Notes under the pieces: generated by a model
What the model was told of the DNA's origin: nothing
Database searches by the model: none
What the model saw: only the letters and a program-made list of their open reading frames with translations
Shown: in pieces, positions 1 through 7,594 of the stretch
How the letters are laid out: every line of letters starts with the position of its first letter
Numbering within the stretch: position 1 is the stretch's first letter
Made by a program: the position numbers and the translations under genes
DNA from: WHSW01 sp963781265
Lineage (GTDB): Bacteria; Actinomycetota; Thermoleophilia; Solirubrobacterales; 70-9
Assembly (NCBI GenBank): GCA_963781265.1
Contig: CAWAFH010000011.1
Span: forward strand, 65,714 to 129,713
Direction of reading: 5' to 3'
Length of the DNA stretch: 64,000 bases

Positions 1-323
1 AGGTCAGGCTCGAGGACCTGCGTGCCGACCCGCGCCGCGAGCTCACCCGTATCTATGCCGCCTGCGAGCGGGAGCTGCCGGAGCCGGTGGCCGCGTGGGC
101 GGGCGACAACATCCGGCGCGAGGCGGCCGTCCACCTGGCCGACGATCCCCGCTGGGCGCGCGGGGCGCGGCTGGTCGGGATGGAGGGGTCACTCGAGCGC
201 GCCGGCTACACGGAGATCCTCGAGCTCGAGCCCGCGCCGGGCGAGCCGCTGGACCTGGCCCCGCCGGCGCCCCGGTCGCGCCTCTCGGGCTTCACCGGCC
301 GAGCCCGCCGGCGCCGCAGCTGA
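1..323 (+). CDS. C-terminal part of a sulfotransferase-family protein (5' end outside window)
   Basis: The frame is open from base 3 to a TGA at 321-323, giving about 106 residues without a start. It begins VRLEDLRADPRRELTRIYA, which matches the conserved '(V)R(Y/F)EDL..DP...L..I' block of PAPS-dependent sulfotransferases. The same block (RFEDLITDP, RYEDLISDT) is found in the four complete sulfotransferases after purQ. The remaining C-terminal part is rich in Ala, Pro and Arg and has no further motif I recognise. The PAPS-binding loops would lie upstream, outside the window. If the call is right, purS-purQ are bracketed by sulfotransferase genes on both sides. Confidence 0.6.
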   Translation, partial: VRLEDLRADPRRELTRIYAACERELPEPVAAWAGDNIRREAAVHLADDPRWARGARLVGMEGSLERAGYTEILELEPAPGEPLDLAPPAPRSRLSGFTGRARRRRS

Positions 324-326
324 CGC

Positions 327-332
327 TACGCT
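327..332 (+). promoter_or_regulatory. Putative -10 box of a leaderless purS transcript
   Basis: TACGCT lies exactly 7 nt before the purS GTG and there is no Shine-Dalgarno sequence. Transcription would start at or next to the start codon. No convincing -35 is visible. Confidence 0.4.
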
Positions 333-339
333 GCGAACG

Positions 340-612
340 GTGAAGGCTCGCGTGCTGATCCGGCCGAAGGAGGGAATCCTCGACCCGCAGGGCAAGGCCG
401 TGGAGCGGGCGCTACCGGCGCTCGGCTTCGACGGCGTCGGCCGCGTCCGGGTCGGGCGCATGGTGGAGCTCGAGGCACCGGAGGGGGCCGACCTCGACCG
501 CCTCTGCGAGCAGCTGCTGGCCAACCCGCTGATCGAGGACTACGAGATCGAACGAATGCCCGACACCTCCTCCGCTTCGCGTCCGGGGGTGTCGGGGTCG
601 GTCGAGGGCTGA
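340..612 (+). CDS. purS: Phosphoribosylformylglycinamidine synthase subunit PurS
   Basis: PurS is the small bridging subunit of the three-part FGAM synthase (PurS, PurQ, small PurL), which channels ammonia from PurQ to PurL in step 4 of de novo purine synthesis. The 90-residue product starts at GTG (VKARVLIRPKEGILDPQGKA) and has the family's short beta-alpha-beta layout, ending with NPLIEDYEIERM. PurS proteins usually stop about there. Here 15 or so extra residues (PDTSSASRPGVSGS...) are encoded by a dispersed hairpin repeat at 559-596, so the C-terminal tail looks acquired. The stop TGA shares its A with the purQ ATG. Cytosolic. The upstream frame stays open but has no PurS homology before this GTG. 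Confidence 0.9.
   Translation: MKARVLIRPKEGILDPQGKAVERALPALGFDGVGRVRVGRMVELEAPEGADLDRLCEQLLANPLIEDYEIERMPDTSSASRPGVSGSVEG
559..596 (+). repeat. Dispersed GCGAAGC-core hairpin element, copy 1 (reverse orientation)
   Basis: A perfect 9-bp inverted repeat (CCCGACACC at 559-567, GGTGTCGGG at 588-596) encloses a loop. Read on the minus strand, the loop carries the core CCCCGGACGCGAAGCGG. Twenty-four bases (566-589) match 43396-43419 exactly, and 21 of them match 39246-39266. This copy forms the last codons of purS and ends 16 nt before the purQ ATG. Confidence 0.75.
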
Positions 613-1283
613 TGTTCGGCGTACTCCAGTTCCCGGGGTCGTGCGATGAACGCGATGCGGTGCTCGCGTGCGAGCGAGTGGGCGAGGCGCGCCTGGTCTG
701 GCACGGCGAGACCGACCTCTCCGGAATCGACGCGATCGTCGTCCCCGGTGGCTTCTCCTACGGCGACTATCTGCGCGCCGGCGCGATCGCCCGCTTCGCC
801 CCGGTGATGGAGCCGGTGCGCGAGTTCGCCGCCGCCGGCGGGCCGGTGCTCGGGATCTGCAACGGCTTTCAGGTGCTGTGCGAGGCGGGCCTGCTGCCCG
901 GCGCGCTGCTCGCGAACGAGCACCTGCGCTTCCTCTGCCGGCAGGTCGAGCTCGAGGTGGTCGACGCGGACACGGTCGCGACCTCCGCGTGCGCCGCCGG
1001 CGATCGCCTCTCGATCCCGGTCAAGCACATGAGCGGTCGCTGGTTCGCCCCGGCCGATCAGCTCGGCGAGCTCGAGGCCAACGGCCAGATCGTCTTCCGC
1101 TACGCCGCCGGGCAGAACCCGAACGGCTCGGTCGCCGACGTCGCCGGTGTCCGCAACGAGGCGGGGAACGTGGTCGGCCTGATGCCGCACCCCGAGCACG
1201 CCGTCGACGCCCTGTGCGGCTCGACCGACGGGCTGAAGCTGTTCGAGTCGCTCGCCGCAGCCCGGATCCCCGCGCCGGCGTGA
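612..1283 (+). CDS. purQ: Phosphoribosylformylglycinamidine synthase glutaminase subunit PurQ
   Basis: Class I glutamine amidotransferase subunit of FGAM synthase. It hydrolyses glutamine and passes ammonia to PurL. The 223-residue product shows VVPGGFSYGDYLRAG (about 45-59), the nucleophile elbow GICNGFQ (catalytic Cys about residue 87) and the His/Glu pair in MPHPEH (about 192-197), all as expected for PurQ. Its ATG overlaps the purS stop and its own TGA overlaps the GTG of the next gene (GTGA), so the three genes are probably translationally coupled. The usual partner purL is not next; it lies about 8.9 kb downstream. Confidence 0.96.
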   Translation: MFGVLQFPGSCDERDAVLACERVGEARLVWHGETDLSGIDAIVVPGGFSYGDYLRAGAIARFAPVMEPVREFAAAGGPVLGICNGFQVLCEAGLLPGALLANEHLRFLCRQVELEVVDADTVATSACAAGDRLSIPVKHMSGRWFAPADQLGELEANGQIVFRYAAGQNPNGSVADVAGVRNEAGNVVGLMPHPEHAVDALCGSTDGLKLFESLAAARIPAPA

Positions 1284-2167
1284 GGCGTCGGGCCGCGAGC
1301 CTGGCGCCGGCGCCGTTCGTCGTCGGCGTCGGGCGTTCGGGCACCACGCTGCTGCGGCTGATGCTCGACTCCCATCCGCAGCTCGCGATTCCGGCCGAGA
1401 CCCATTTCGTGCCCGAGCTGATCGAGCGCGCCAACGAGTGCCGGTTCGCGAGCGAGTTGGTCGACGCGATCGTCGGCGCCCGCACCTGGGGCGACTTCGG
1501 CCTCGACGCCGACCACTTCCGCGCCGAGGTCGAGCGCCGCGAGGCCCACGGGGCGGCCGCGGTCCTGCGCGTCTTCTACGCGCTCTGCGCAGAGCGGGAG
1601 GGCAAGCCGCGCTGGGGCGACAAGACGCCCGGGTACGTGAAACGGATGCGGCCCATCGCCCACGCGCTCGAGGAGGCGCGGTTCGTGCACCTGATCCGCG
1701 ACGGCCGCGACGTCGCCCTCTCGCGGCTCGCGCGTGGGATGGGGACCGGAAAGCCGATCGACGAGATCGCCGACCTCTGGCGGCGCCGGATCGAGAGCGC
1801 CCGCAAGCAGGCGAAGCGGCTGCGCGGCCGCTACCTGGAATTGCGATTCGAGGACCTGATCACGGACCCGGAGCAGGTGCTGCGGCGGGTCTGCGAGCTG
1901 GTCGAGCTCGACTACGACCCGGCGATGTTGAGCTACCGCGAGCAGGCGGAACGGCGGATCTCCGAGCTCGGCGATCTCGCCGCAGAGGGCGCCCGCGACG
2001 AGCGCGACCGCGACGAGCGCCAGGCGGCGCATTCGCTCGCCGCAAAGCCGCCGACCGAGGCTCGGATCGAGGTCTGGCGCGAGGACATGGATTCAGCCGA
2101 CCGGGCGGCGTTCGACCGGGTCGCCGGCGATCTGCTTCGCGAACTCGGCTACGACGTGCCATCCTGA
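1280..2167 (+). CDS. PAPS-dependent sulfotransferase family protein 1
   Basis: The 295-residue product transfers a sulfuryl group from PAPS to an unknown acceptor. The N-terminal 5'-phosphosulfate loop is VGVGRSGTTLLRLMLDSHP (about residues 14-32). RFVHLIRDGRDVALS (about 134-148) is the 3'-phosphate-binding block, and LRFEDLITDP follows near 194. There is no signal peptide or membrane span, so it is probably cytosolic. The GTG start at 1280 overlaps the purQ stop (GTGA) and places the PAPS loop at the usual distance from the N-terminus. It heads a run of four paralogues that share the blocks ETHF, WGDKTP and IRDGRD. The acceptor cannot be read from the sequence; the adjacent glycosyltransferases suggest a carbohydrate. 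Confidence 0.85.
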   Translation: MRRRAASLAPAPFVVGVGRSGTTLLRLMLDSHPQLAIPAETHFVPELIERANECRFASELVDAIVGARTWGDFGLDADHFRAEVERREAHGAAAVLRVFYALCAEREGKPRWGDKTPGYVKRMRPIAHALEEARFVHLIRDGRDVALSRLARGMGTGKPIDEIADLWRRRIESARKQAKRLRGRYLELRFEDLITDPEQVLRRVCELVELDYDPAMLSYREQAERRISELGDLAAEGARDERDRDERQAAHSLAAKPPTEARIEVWREDMDSADRAAFDRVAGDLLRELGYDVPS

Positions 2168-2177
2168 TCGGCCCACC

Positions 2178-3236
2178 ATGGCCTTCGACTATTCGATCCG
2201 GATGCTTCGCAATCGCCGCCTGCGCGGCCGCTCGGAGCCCGAGTTCCCGGCCCCGTTCGTGGTCGGCGTCGGGCGCTCCGGAACCACCTTGCTGCGGATG
2301 ATGCTCGACTCGCATCCGCAGCTCGCGATCCCGCCGGAGACGCACTTCCTCAACCCACTGATCCAGGCCTCCGGCCGCCTGCGCTTCAACGCCCGCACGG
2401 CGACCCGCGAGATCGTCCATGACGAGCGGCGGCGCTGGAACGACTTCGGGCTCACCGAGGAGGACCTGCTCGTCTCGATGCAGTCCGTGGAGAAGTTCAA
2501 CACCGCCGACGCGATGCGCGCCTTCTACCGCGCCTATGCCAACAAGCACGGCAAGCCCCGCTGGGGCGACAAGACCCCGGACTACATCCGCAAGATGCGC
2601 AAGCTGCAGAAGACGCTGCCCGAGGCGCGCTTCATCCACGTGATCCGCGACGGCCGCGACGCCGGCCTCTCGCAGAACGCCAGGATCACCAAGCGCGGCA
2701 AGGAGCCGGTCCCGGCGCGCGAGATGGCGCGCCGCTGGCGGAAGCGAATCGTCAAGTCGCGGATCGACGCGGAGGAGGTCGAGCACTACATCGAGGTGCG
2801 CTACGAGGACCTGATCTCCGATACCGAGAGCGTCCTGCGGCGGGTCTGCGAGCACATCGATCTCCCGTTCGACCCCGCGATGCTGAGCTACCACGAGCGG
2901 GCCGAGGAGCGGCTGCAGGAGATGGCGGGGGCGCTGCCGGCGAAGAAGGGGCGCCCCGAGCGCGAGGCCGGTGAGCGAATCGAGGCCCACGCGCTGACCA
3001 CGAAGCCGCCCGACGCCGACCGGGTCGCGGTCTGGAAGCGCGAGATGAGCGCCGAGGAGAACGCCGAGTTCGAGAACGCGGCGGGCTACCTGCTCGCCGA
3101 CCTCGGCTACGAGACGGCGACGCCGAAGGAGGACTGGCTGCCGCCCGAGGAGTGGGCGCGCTCGAAGTCGCGCACCGATCGCGGCTCCGACCAGACCGGC
3201 TCGACCAAGTTCCGCGACATGGTCAAGCGCAACTAG
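2178..3236 (+). CDS. PAPS-dependent sulfotransferase family protein 2
   Basis: A 352-residue paralogue of the preceding gene. The PAPS loop is VGVGRSGTTLLRMMLDSHP (about 31-49), followed by IPPETHFLNPLI, WGDKTPDYIRKMRKL and FIHVIRDGRDAGLS. The last has Ala where the paralogues have Val. The C-terminus has an extra charged tail (about 30 residues, ending TKFRDMVKRN) that the neighbours lack. It starts 10 nt after the previous stop and is presumably co-transcribed. No signal peptide. Acceptor unknown. Confidence 0.85.
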   Translation: MAFDYSIRMLRNRRLRGRSEPEFPAPFVVGVGRSGTTLLRMMLDSHPQLAIPPETHFLNPLIQASGRLRFNARTATREIVHDERRRWNDFGLTEEDLLVSMQSVEKFNTADAMRAFYRAYANKHGKPRWGDKTPDYIRKMRKLQKTLPEARFIHVIRDGRDAGLSQNARITKRGKEPVPAREMARRWRKRIVKSRIDAEEVEHYIEVRYEDLISDTESVLRRVCEHIDLPFDPAMLSYHERAEERLQEMAGALPAKKGRPEREAGERIEAHALTTKPPDADRVAVWKREMSAEENAEFENAAGYLLADLGYETATPKEDWLPPEEWARSKSRTDRGSDQTGSTKFRDMVKRN

Positions 3237-3331
3237 CGCTTGCGGATCGCCTTTCTCGCGCGGTTCTCTATCCTGATCCGCTCGCCTCGGACCCACGCCC
3301 CCAAGCTCGCCGGGGTCCGCGGCCACTGATC

Positions 3332-4276
3332 ATGGGTTTGTTCTCGAGACTGAAGAAGGACGACGCGCGCCGCGAGCCGGTGCCGTTCGTGGTCGGCATG
3401 AACCGCTCCGGCACGACCCTGTTGCGGATGATGCTCGATGCCCACCCCGATCTGACGATCCCGCCCGAGACCCACTTCGTCCCCGACCTGATCAAGGCGG
3501 CCCGCGAGCGCGACGCGACGCCGGAGAGCGCGCTCGAGGCGATGAAGTCCGCGCGCGAGTGGGGCGACTTCGGCTTCTCCGACGAGGAGATGCTCGGCCG
3601 CCTCCGGGCGCTGCCCGAGATCAAGCCGGGCCCGGCGGTGCGCACCTTCTACGCCGCCTACACCGAGGAGCAGGGCAAGCCGCGGTGGGGGGAGAAGACA
3701 CCGACCTACGTCCAGAAGATGAAGCTGATTCAGCGGGCGATCCCGGAGGCGCGCTTCGTGCACGTGATCCGCGACGGGCGCGACGTGGCGCTCTCGGTCC
3801 TCGACCGCACGGTGCGCGAGCTGACCGCGGAAGACGTCGCTCGCCGCTGGCAGAAGAAGATCACCAAGGCGCGCGAGGACTCGCCGCAGCTCGACCACTA
3901 CATCGAGATCCGCTACGAGGACCTGATCCTGGAAACCGAGCCGGTGCTGCGCAAGGTCTGCGACTTCATCGAGCTGCCCTGGGACGACTCGCTGCTCACC
4001 TACCACGAGCGCTCCGCCGACCGGCTCAAGGAGATGGCCCGCGCGCTGCCCGCCGAGGGCCGCGCCAAGGAGCTCTCGGTCGAACGGCGGATGGCCACCC
4101 ACGAGATGACCACCAAGCCGCCGAGCGCCGACCGCGTCGCCCGCTGGCGCACCCAGATGACGCCCGAGCAGCGCGAGGAGTTCGAGGCGATTGCGGGCGA
4201 ACTGCTCGATCAGCTCGGCTATCCGACCGGCGCCGACGCGGTCGAGAAGGCCACCGCGCTGATCGAAGCAGCGTGA
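3332..4276 (+). CDS. PAPS-dependent sulfotransferase family protein 3
   Basis: A 314-residue paralogue. The PAPS loop is VGMNRSGTTLLRMMLDAHP (near residue 22), followed by IPPETHFVPDLIK, WGEKTPTYVQKMKLI, FVHVIRDGRDVALS and IRYEDLILETEPVL. The ATG at 3332 (MGLFSRLKKD) gives an N-terminus of the length seen in its paralogues; the longer upstream frame reads as low-complexity sequence. About 95 nt separate it from gene 2, the largest gap in this run. Acceptor unknown; cytosolic. Confidence 0.84.
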   Translation: MGLFSRLKKDDARREPVPFVVGMNRSGTTLLRMMLDAHPDLTIPPETHFVPDLIKAARERDATPESALEAMKSAREWGDFGFSDEEMLGRLRALPEIKPGPAVRTFYAAYTEEQGKPRWGEKTPTYVQKMKLIQRAIPEARFVHVIRDGRDVALSVLDRTVRELTAEDVARRWQKKITKAREDSPQLDHYIEIRYEDLILETEPVLRKVCDFIELPWDDSLLTYHERSADRLKEMARALPAEGRAKELSVERRMATHEMTTKPPSADRVARWRTQMTPEQREEFEAIAGELLDQLGYPTGADAVEKATALIEAA

Positions 4277-4279
4277 GCG

Positions 4280-4306
4280 GCCGCTCGCCGTTCGCCGCTC
4301 GCCGCT
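4280..4306 (+). repeat. Heptamer array GCCGCTC, about 4 units (one variant GCCGTTC)
   Basis: Units start at 4280, 4287, 4294 and 4301. The array lies between sulfotransferase 3 and glycosyltransferase 1 and abuts the latter's GGAGG Shine-Dalgarno. Confidence 0.8.
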
Positions 4307-4319
4307 GGAGGACATGACG

Positions 4320-5414
4320 ATGCGGATTGGGCTGGTTTCGAAATGGTTTGCCTCCGGGCAGGCCGTCGTGACGCGGCAGATCCGCTCGGCGCTCGACGGG
4401 CTGGGCCACGAGACCTTCGTGCTCGCGAAGCCGGGCAAGGGACCGCGCGCCAACCAGGAGCGGGTCGCCGACCCGGTCTGGGATCAGCCGGGCGTGACCC
4501 AGGGCTCGAACGCCGACATCCCCAGCGACGAGTACCGGGGCTGGGCCTCGGACAACTCGCTCGACGCGGTCCTCTGCGACCAGAACGACCAGTTCGACGA
4601 GATCGCCGCGCTGCGCAACGACGGCGTCCGCACGATCGGCCGCTTCGTCTGGGAGAGCTTCGCCGCGGCCGACGCGGAGCCGGCCCGCGCGGCGTACGAC
4701 ACGATCTACTCGTTCACCCGCGCCGAACAGGAGCGCTACCGCGGCTTCGGGATCGAGAGCCCGCTGCTCACCTGGGGCTGCCATCCCGAGCTGATCGAGA
4801 TCGGCGAGGAAGTTCGAGCGGCGAGCGGCGAGCGGCGAGCGGCGGACGAGGTCTGGTTCTACGTCCCCGGCAGCTTCATGGGCAAGCGCAAGCCGTTCCC
4901 GGAGATCGTCCAGGCGTTCACCCGGGCCCGAGGGGATCACCTGCGGCTGCTGATCCGCGGCCAGGTCGATCGCAAGGCGGGCAAGCTCGAGCAGGCGGCC
5001 GGCGGGGACGCGCGGGTCGTGATCGAGCTCGAGGACCGGCCCACCGACGAGCACCTGCGCCAGTTCGCGAGCTGCCACGTCTGCCTCTCGCCATCGCGCT
5101 GGGAGGGCCTCGGGCTGCCGCTCTACGAGGCCGTGGCCTTCGGAATGCCCTCGATCACCAACGACTCGCCCCCGATGAACGAGGTCGTGCTCGACGGAAT
5201 CAACGGGATCTGCGTCGACTCGGTGCCCTGGGGCGAGGCCGGCTCCGGGATCCCCGCGTTCGACCCGGACTTCGAGCAGCTGACCGCCGCGATCGAGCGC
5301 CTCGGCGACCCCGGCGAGCGCGAGCGGCTCGCCGCCGGCGCGCTCCGCCTGCGCGAGAACGAGCGCAGCTGGGATCGCACCGTGGAGGGACTGGAGCGGC
5401 TTCTTGGCTGCTGA
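4320..5414 (+). CDS. Glycosyltransferase, GT4-like (paralogue 1)
   Basis: A 364-residue protein resembling GT-B fold group 1 glycosyltransferases. The C-terminal half holds the retaining-GT4 signature SPSRWEGLGLPLYEAVAFG, followed by ITNDSPPMNEVV (nucleotide-sugar site, Glu-x7-Glu type). Before it, VPGSFMGKRKPFPEIVQAF corresponds to the start of the second Rossmann domain. No membrane span. An ATG at 4314 is possible, but ATG 4320 (MRIGLVSKWF) matches the start of the neighbouring paralogue (MRVGVVSKWF) and lies 8 nt after GGAGG. A four-unit heptamer array (4816-4843) encodes RAASGERRAA in the interdomain linker. Donor and acceptor unknown; the neighbours suggest sulfated glycan assembly. Confidence 0.8.
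   Translation: MRIGLVSKWFASGQAVVTRQIRSALDGLGHETFVLAKPGKGPRANQERVADPVWDQPGVTQGSNADIPSDEYRGWASDNSLDAVLCDQNDQFDEIAALRNDGVRTIGRFVWESFAAADAEPARAAYDTIYSFTRAEQERYRGFGIESPLLTWGCHPELIEIGEEVRAASGERRAADEVWFYVPGSFMGKRKPFPEIVQAFTRARGDHLRLLIRGQVDRKAGKLEQAAGGDARVVIELEDRPTDEHLRQFASCHVCLSPSRWEGLGLPLYEAVAFGMPSITNDSPPMNEVVLDGINGICVDSVPWGEAGSGIPAFDPDFEQLTAAIERLGDPGERERLAAGALRLRENERSWDRTVEGLERLLGC
4816..4843 (+). repeat. Heptamer array GAGCGGC x4 inside glycosyltransferase 1
   Basis: Four perfect units (28 bp), translated as part of RAASGERRAAD between the two Rossmann domains. The homologous site in the next glycosyltransferase carries the same array in the opposite orientation. Confidence 0.9.
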
Positions 5415-5432
5415 GCTCGGGGGTCGCGCGGC

Positions 5433-5453
5433 GAGCGGCGAGCGGCGAGCGGC
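5433..5453 (+). repeat. Heptamer array GAGCGGC x3 (plus an imperfect unit upstream)
   Basis: Three perfect units occupy most of the short gap between the two glycosyltransferase genes and end 6 nt before the second ATG. The preceding bases (GCGCGGC) look like a decayed fourth unit. Confidence 0.85.
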
Positions 5454-5459
5454 GGCCTG

Positions 5460-6573
5460 ATGCGCGTCGGAGTCGTTTCCAAGTGGTTCAACCGCGGCCA
5501 GCCGGTCGTCGGGCGGCAGCTGCGCACGGCGGTCGACGAGCTCGGCCACGAGAGCTTCGTCCTCGCGCGGCCCAAGAAGGAGAAGGGCCCGCGGCCGGGG
5601 GCGCTCGACCGCGACGACGTCTGGGACCAGCCGGGCGTCACTGAGGCCTCCGCCTACGACATCCCCGCCGACGAGTACCTGGCCTGGGTCGACGAGCACG
5701 GAATCGACGCGATCCTCTGCGACCAGAACTACCAGTTCGCCGAGCTCGCAGAATTGCGCCGCCGCGGGGTGCGGACGATCGGGCGCTTCGTCTGGGAGCA
5801 CTTCACCGCCGAGCACGTCGCCGGCGCGCGCGAGGCGTTCGACGTCGTCTACTCGCTGACCCGCGCCGAACAGGAGCGTTACGCGCGAGATGGGGCTCGA
5901 GACGCCGTACATCACCTGGGGCTGTCACCCGGAGCTGATCGCCGTTGCGGAAGAGATCGCCGCTCGCCGCTCGCCGCTCGCCGCTCGCGATCCCGTGAGG
6001 TTCGTGTTTCCAGGCGGCTTCCTCGGCCACCGCAAACCGCTGGGGCCGGTGCTCGAGGCGTTCGAGGCGACCACCGACGACCGCCTGCGGCTGATCGTCA
6101 AGGCCCAGGTCGAGCGCAAGCAGGTCAAGGCCGCGGCGGCGGCGGCCGAGCGCGATCCCCGGATCGAGCTGCGCCTCGCCGATCAGCCGACCGCCGAGCA
6201 TCTGCGCGAGCTCGCCTCCTGCGACGCCTTCATCGCCCCGGCGCGCTGGGAGGGTCTCGGGCTGCCTCTCTACGAGGCGATCGCCTTCGGCCTGCCGGCG
6301 ATCACGAACGACGCGCCACCGATGAACGAGGCGATCCACGACGGCATCAACGGCCTGCTCGTCGCCTCGACCCCGAACGGAACCGCGCGCTCGGGGATCC
6401 CGGCGCTTGAGCCTGACGTGGGCGAGTTGCGAGCCGCGATCGAGCGGCTCGCGGACGACTCGCTGCGAGCGGAGCTCGGCGCCGGGGCGATCCGGGTGCG
6501 CGAGACGGAGCGGCCGTGGTCCGCAACGTTGAGGGGCATCGGCGAATTATTGGAATCGACTTCAACCGGGTAG
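5460..6573 (+). pseudogene. Glycosyltransferase, GT4-like (paralogue 2), frameshifted
   Basis: A close paralogue of the previous gene, split over two frames. The first half runs from MRVGVVSKWFNRGQ to TRAEQERYAR. The second resumes at MGLETPYITWGCHPELI and runs through APARWEGLGLPLYEAIAFG to ESTSTG. Deleting one base near 5883-5890 restores a gapless alignment with paralogue 1, and the span of 1114 nt is 3n+1. With the frame restored it would be about 370 residues with all GT4 motifs. Both halves look otherwise intact, so sequencing error, recent mutation or phase variation are all possible. The array at 5959-5986 lies in the linker. Confidence 0.8.
5959..5986 (+). repeat. Heptamer array GCCGCTC x4 inside glycosyltransferase 2
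   Basis: Four perfect units (28 bp), translated as AARRSPLAAR. It sits at the same alignment column and has the same length as the array in glycosyltransferase 1, but is inverted. Confidence 0.9.
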
Positions 6574-6586
6574 CTTGGAGGGCTTC

Positions 6587-7591
6587 ATGGGCTTCACAGA
6601 TCAGATCGAGCGGTATCGAAAGCGCGCGGGAATCGCGCTCGCGGGCAGGCGCCTGCGCGGTCGCGGCCCGGAGCCGCCGCCCGCGCCGTTCGTCTGCGGC
6701 GTGACCCGGTCGGGCACGACGCTGCTGCGGCTGATGCTGGACTCGCACCCCGACCTCGCGATCCCGGGCGAGACGCACTGGGTGCCGAAGCTGATCAAGG
6801 CGTTCGAGCGCTCGAAGCAGAGCGGCGAGGACGCGGCGAACCTGGCGATCGACCACAAGCGCTGGGGCGACTTTCACCTCGACGCCGACGAGCTGCGGGC
6901 GCGGATCAACGCGCTCGACCCGGTCACCGCCGCCGACACGATCCGCGCCTTCTACATGCTCTACGCCGAGCGCGAGGGCAAGATCCGCTACGGCGACAAG
7001 ACGCCCGGCTACGTGCGCGAGATGAGGCGGATCCAGCGGGTGCTGCCGGAGGCGCGGTTCGTCCACATCATCCGCGACGGCCGCGACGTCTCGCTCTCCC
7101 ACCTGCGGATGAACTGGGGCCCCGAGACCTACGAGCAGTCGGCGCGCCTGTGGCGCAACCGGATCCGCAAGGCGCGCAAGATGGCCCCGTCGGTGAACCA
7201 CTACACCGAGGTCCGCTTCGAGGACCTGGTCGCCGACACCGAGGGCGTCCTGCGGCGAGTCTGCGACTTCATCGAGCTCGACTTCGACCCGGTGATGCTC
7301 GAGTACCACGAGCGCGCGGAGGGCCGCCTGGCCGAGAAGGCCCGCGAGCTGCCACGCAAGAACCGGCCGAACCAGACCGCCGAGGCGCGGATGGAGAGCC
7401 ACGTGCTGGCCAAGGAGCCACCGCGGTCGGACCGGATCGGCATGTGGCGCGAGCGGATGACGCCGGAGGAGGTCGCGGAGTACGAGCGCGTCGCCGGCGA
7501 CATGCTCGTCGAGCTGGGCTACGAGCTCGGCTCGGAGGCTGGCGAGCAGCGCGCCGCGGAGAAGGGCGCCAAGGCGCCGGCCGCCGCCTGA
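6587..7591 (+). CDS. PAPS-dependent sulfotransferase family protein 4
   Basis: A 334-residue paralogue. The PAPS loop is CGVTRSGTTLLRLMLDSHP (about 37-55), followed by IPGETHWVPKLIKAF, YGDKTPGYVREMRRI, FVHIIRDGRDVSLS and VRFEDLVADTEGVL. The ATG at 6587 (MGFTDQIERY) follows GGAGGG at 6577-6582 and is preferred to an in-frame TTG at 6575. It lies 13 nt after the glycosyltransferase 2 stop. The C-terminus ends in a Lys/Ala-rich tail. Soluble; acceptor unknown. Confidence 0.85.
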   Translation: MGFTDQIERYRKRAGIALAGRRLRGRGPEPPPAPFVCGVTRSGTTLLRLMLDSHPDLAIPGETHWVPKLIKAFERSKQSGEDAANLAIDHKRWGDFHLDADELRARINALDPVTAADTIRAFYMLYAEREGKIRYGDKTPGYVREMRRIQRVLPEARFVHIIRDGRDVSLSHLRMNWGPETYEQSARLWRNRIRKARKMAPSVNHYTEVRFEDLVADTEGVLRRVCDFIELDFDPVMLEYHERAEGRLAEKARELPRKNRPNQTAEARMESHVLAKEPPRSDRIGMWRERMTPEEVAEYERVAGDMLVELGYELGSEAGEQRAAEKGAKAPAAA

Positions 7592-7594
7592 GCG

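Noticed and set aside
4280..5986. Heptamer arrays as a CRISPR array
   Set aside because: Units are contiguous 7-mers without spacers, and no cas genes are present.
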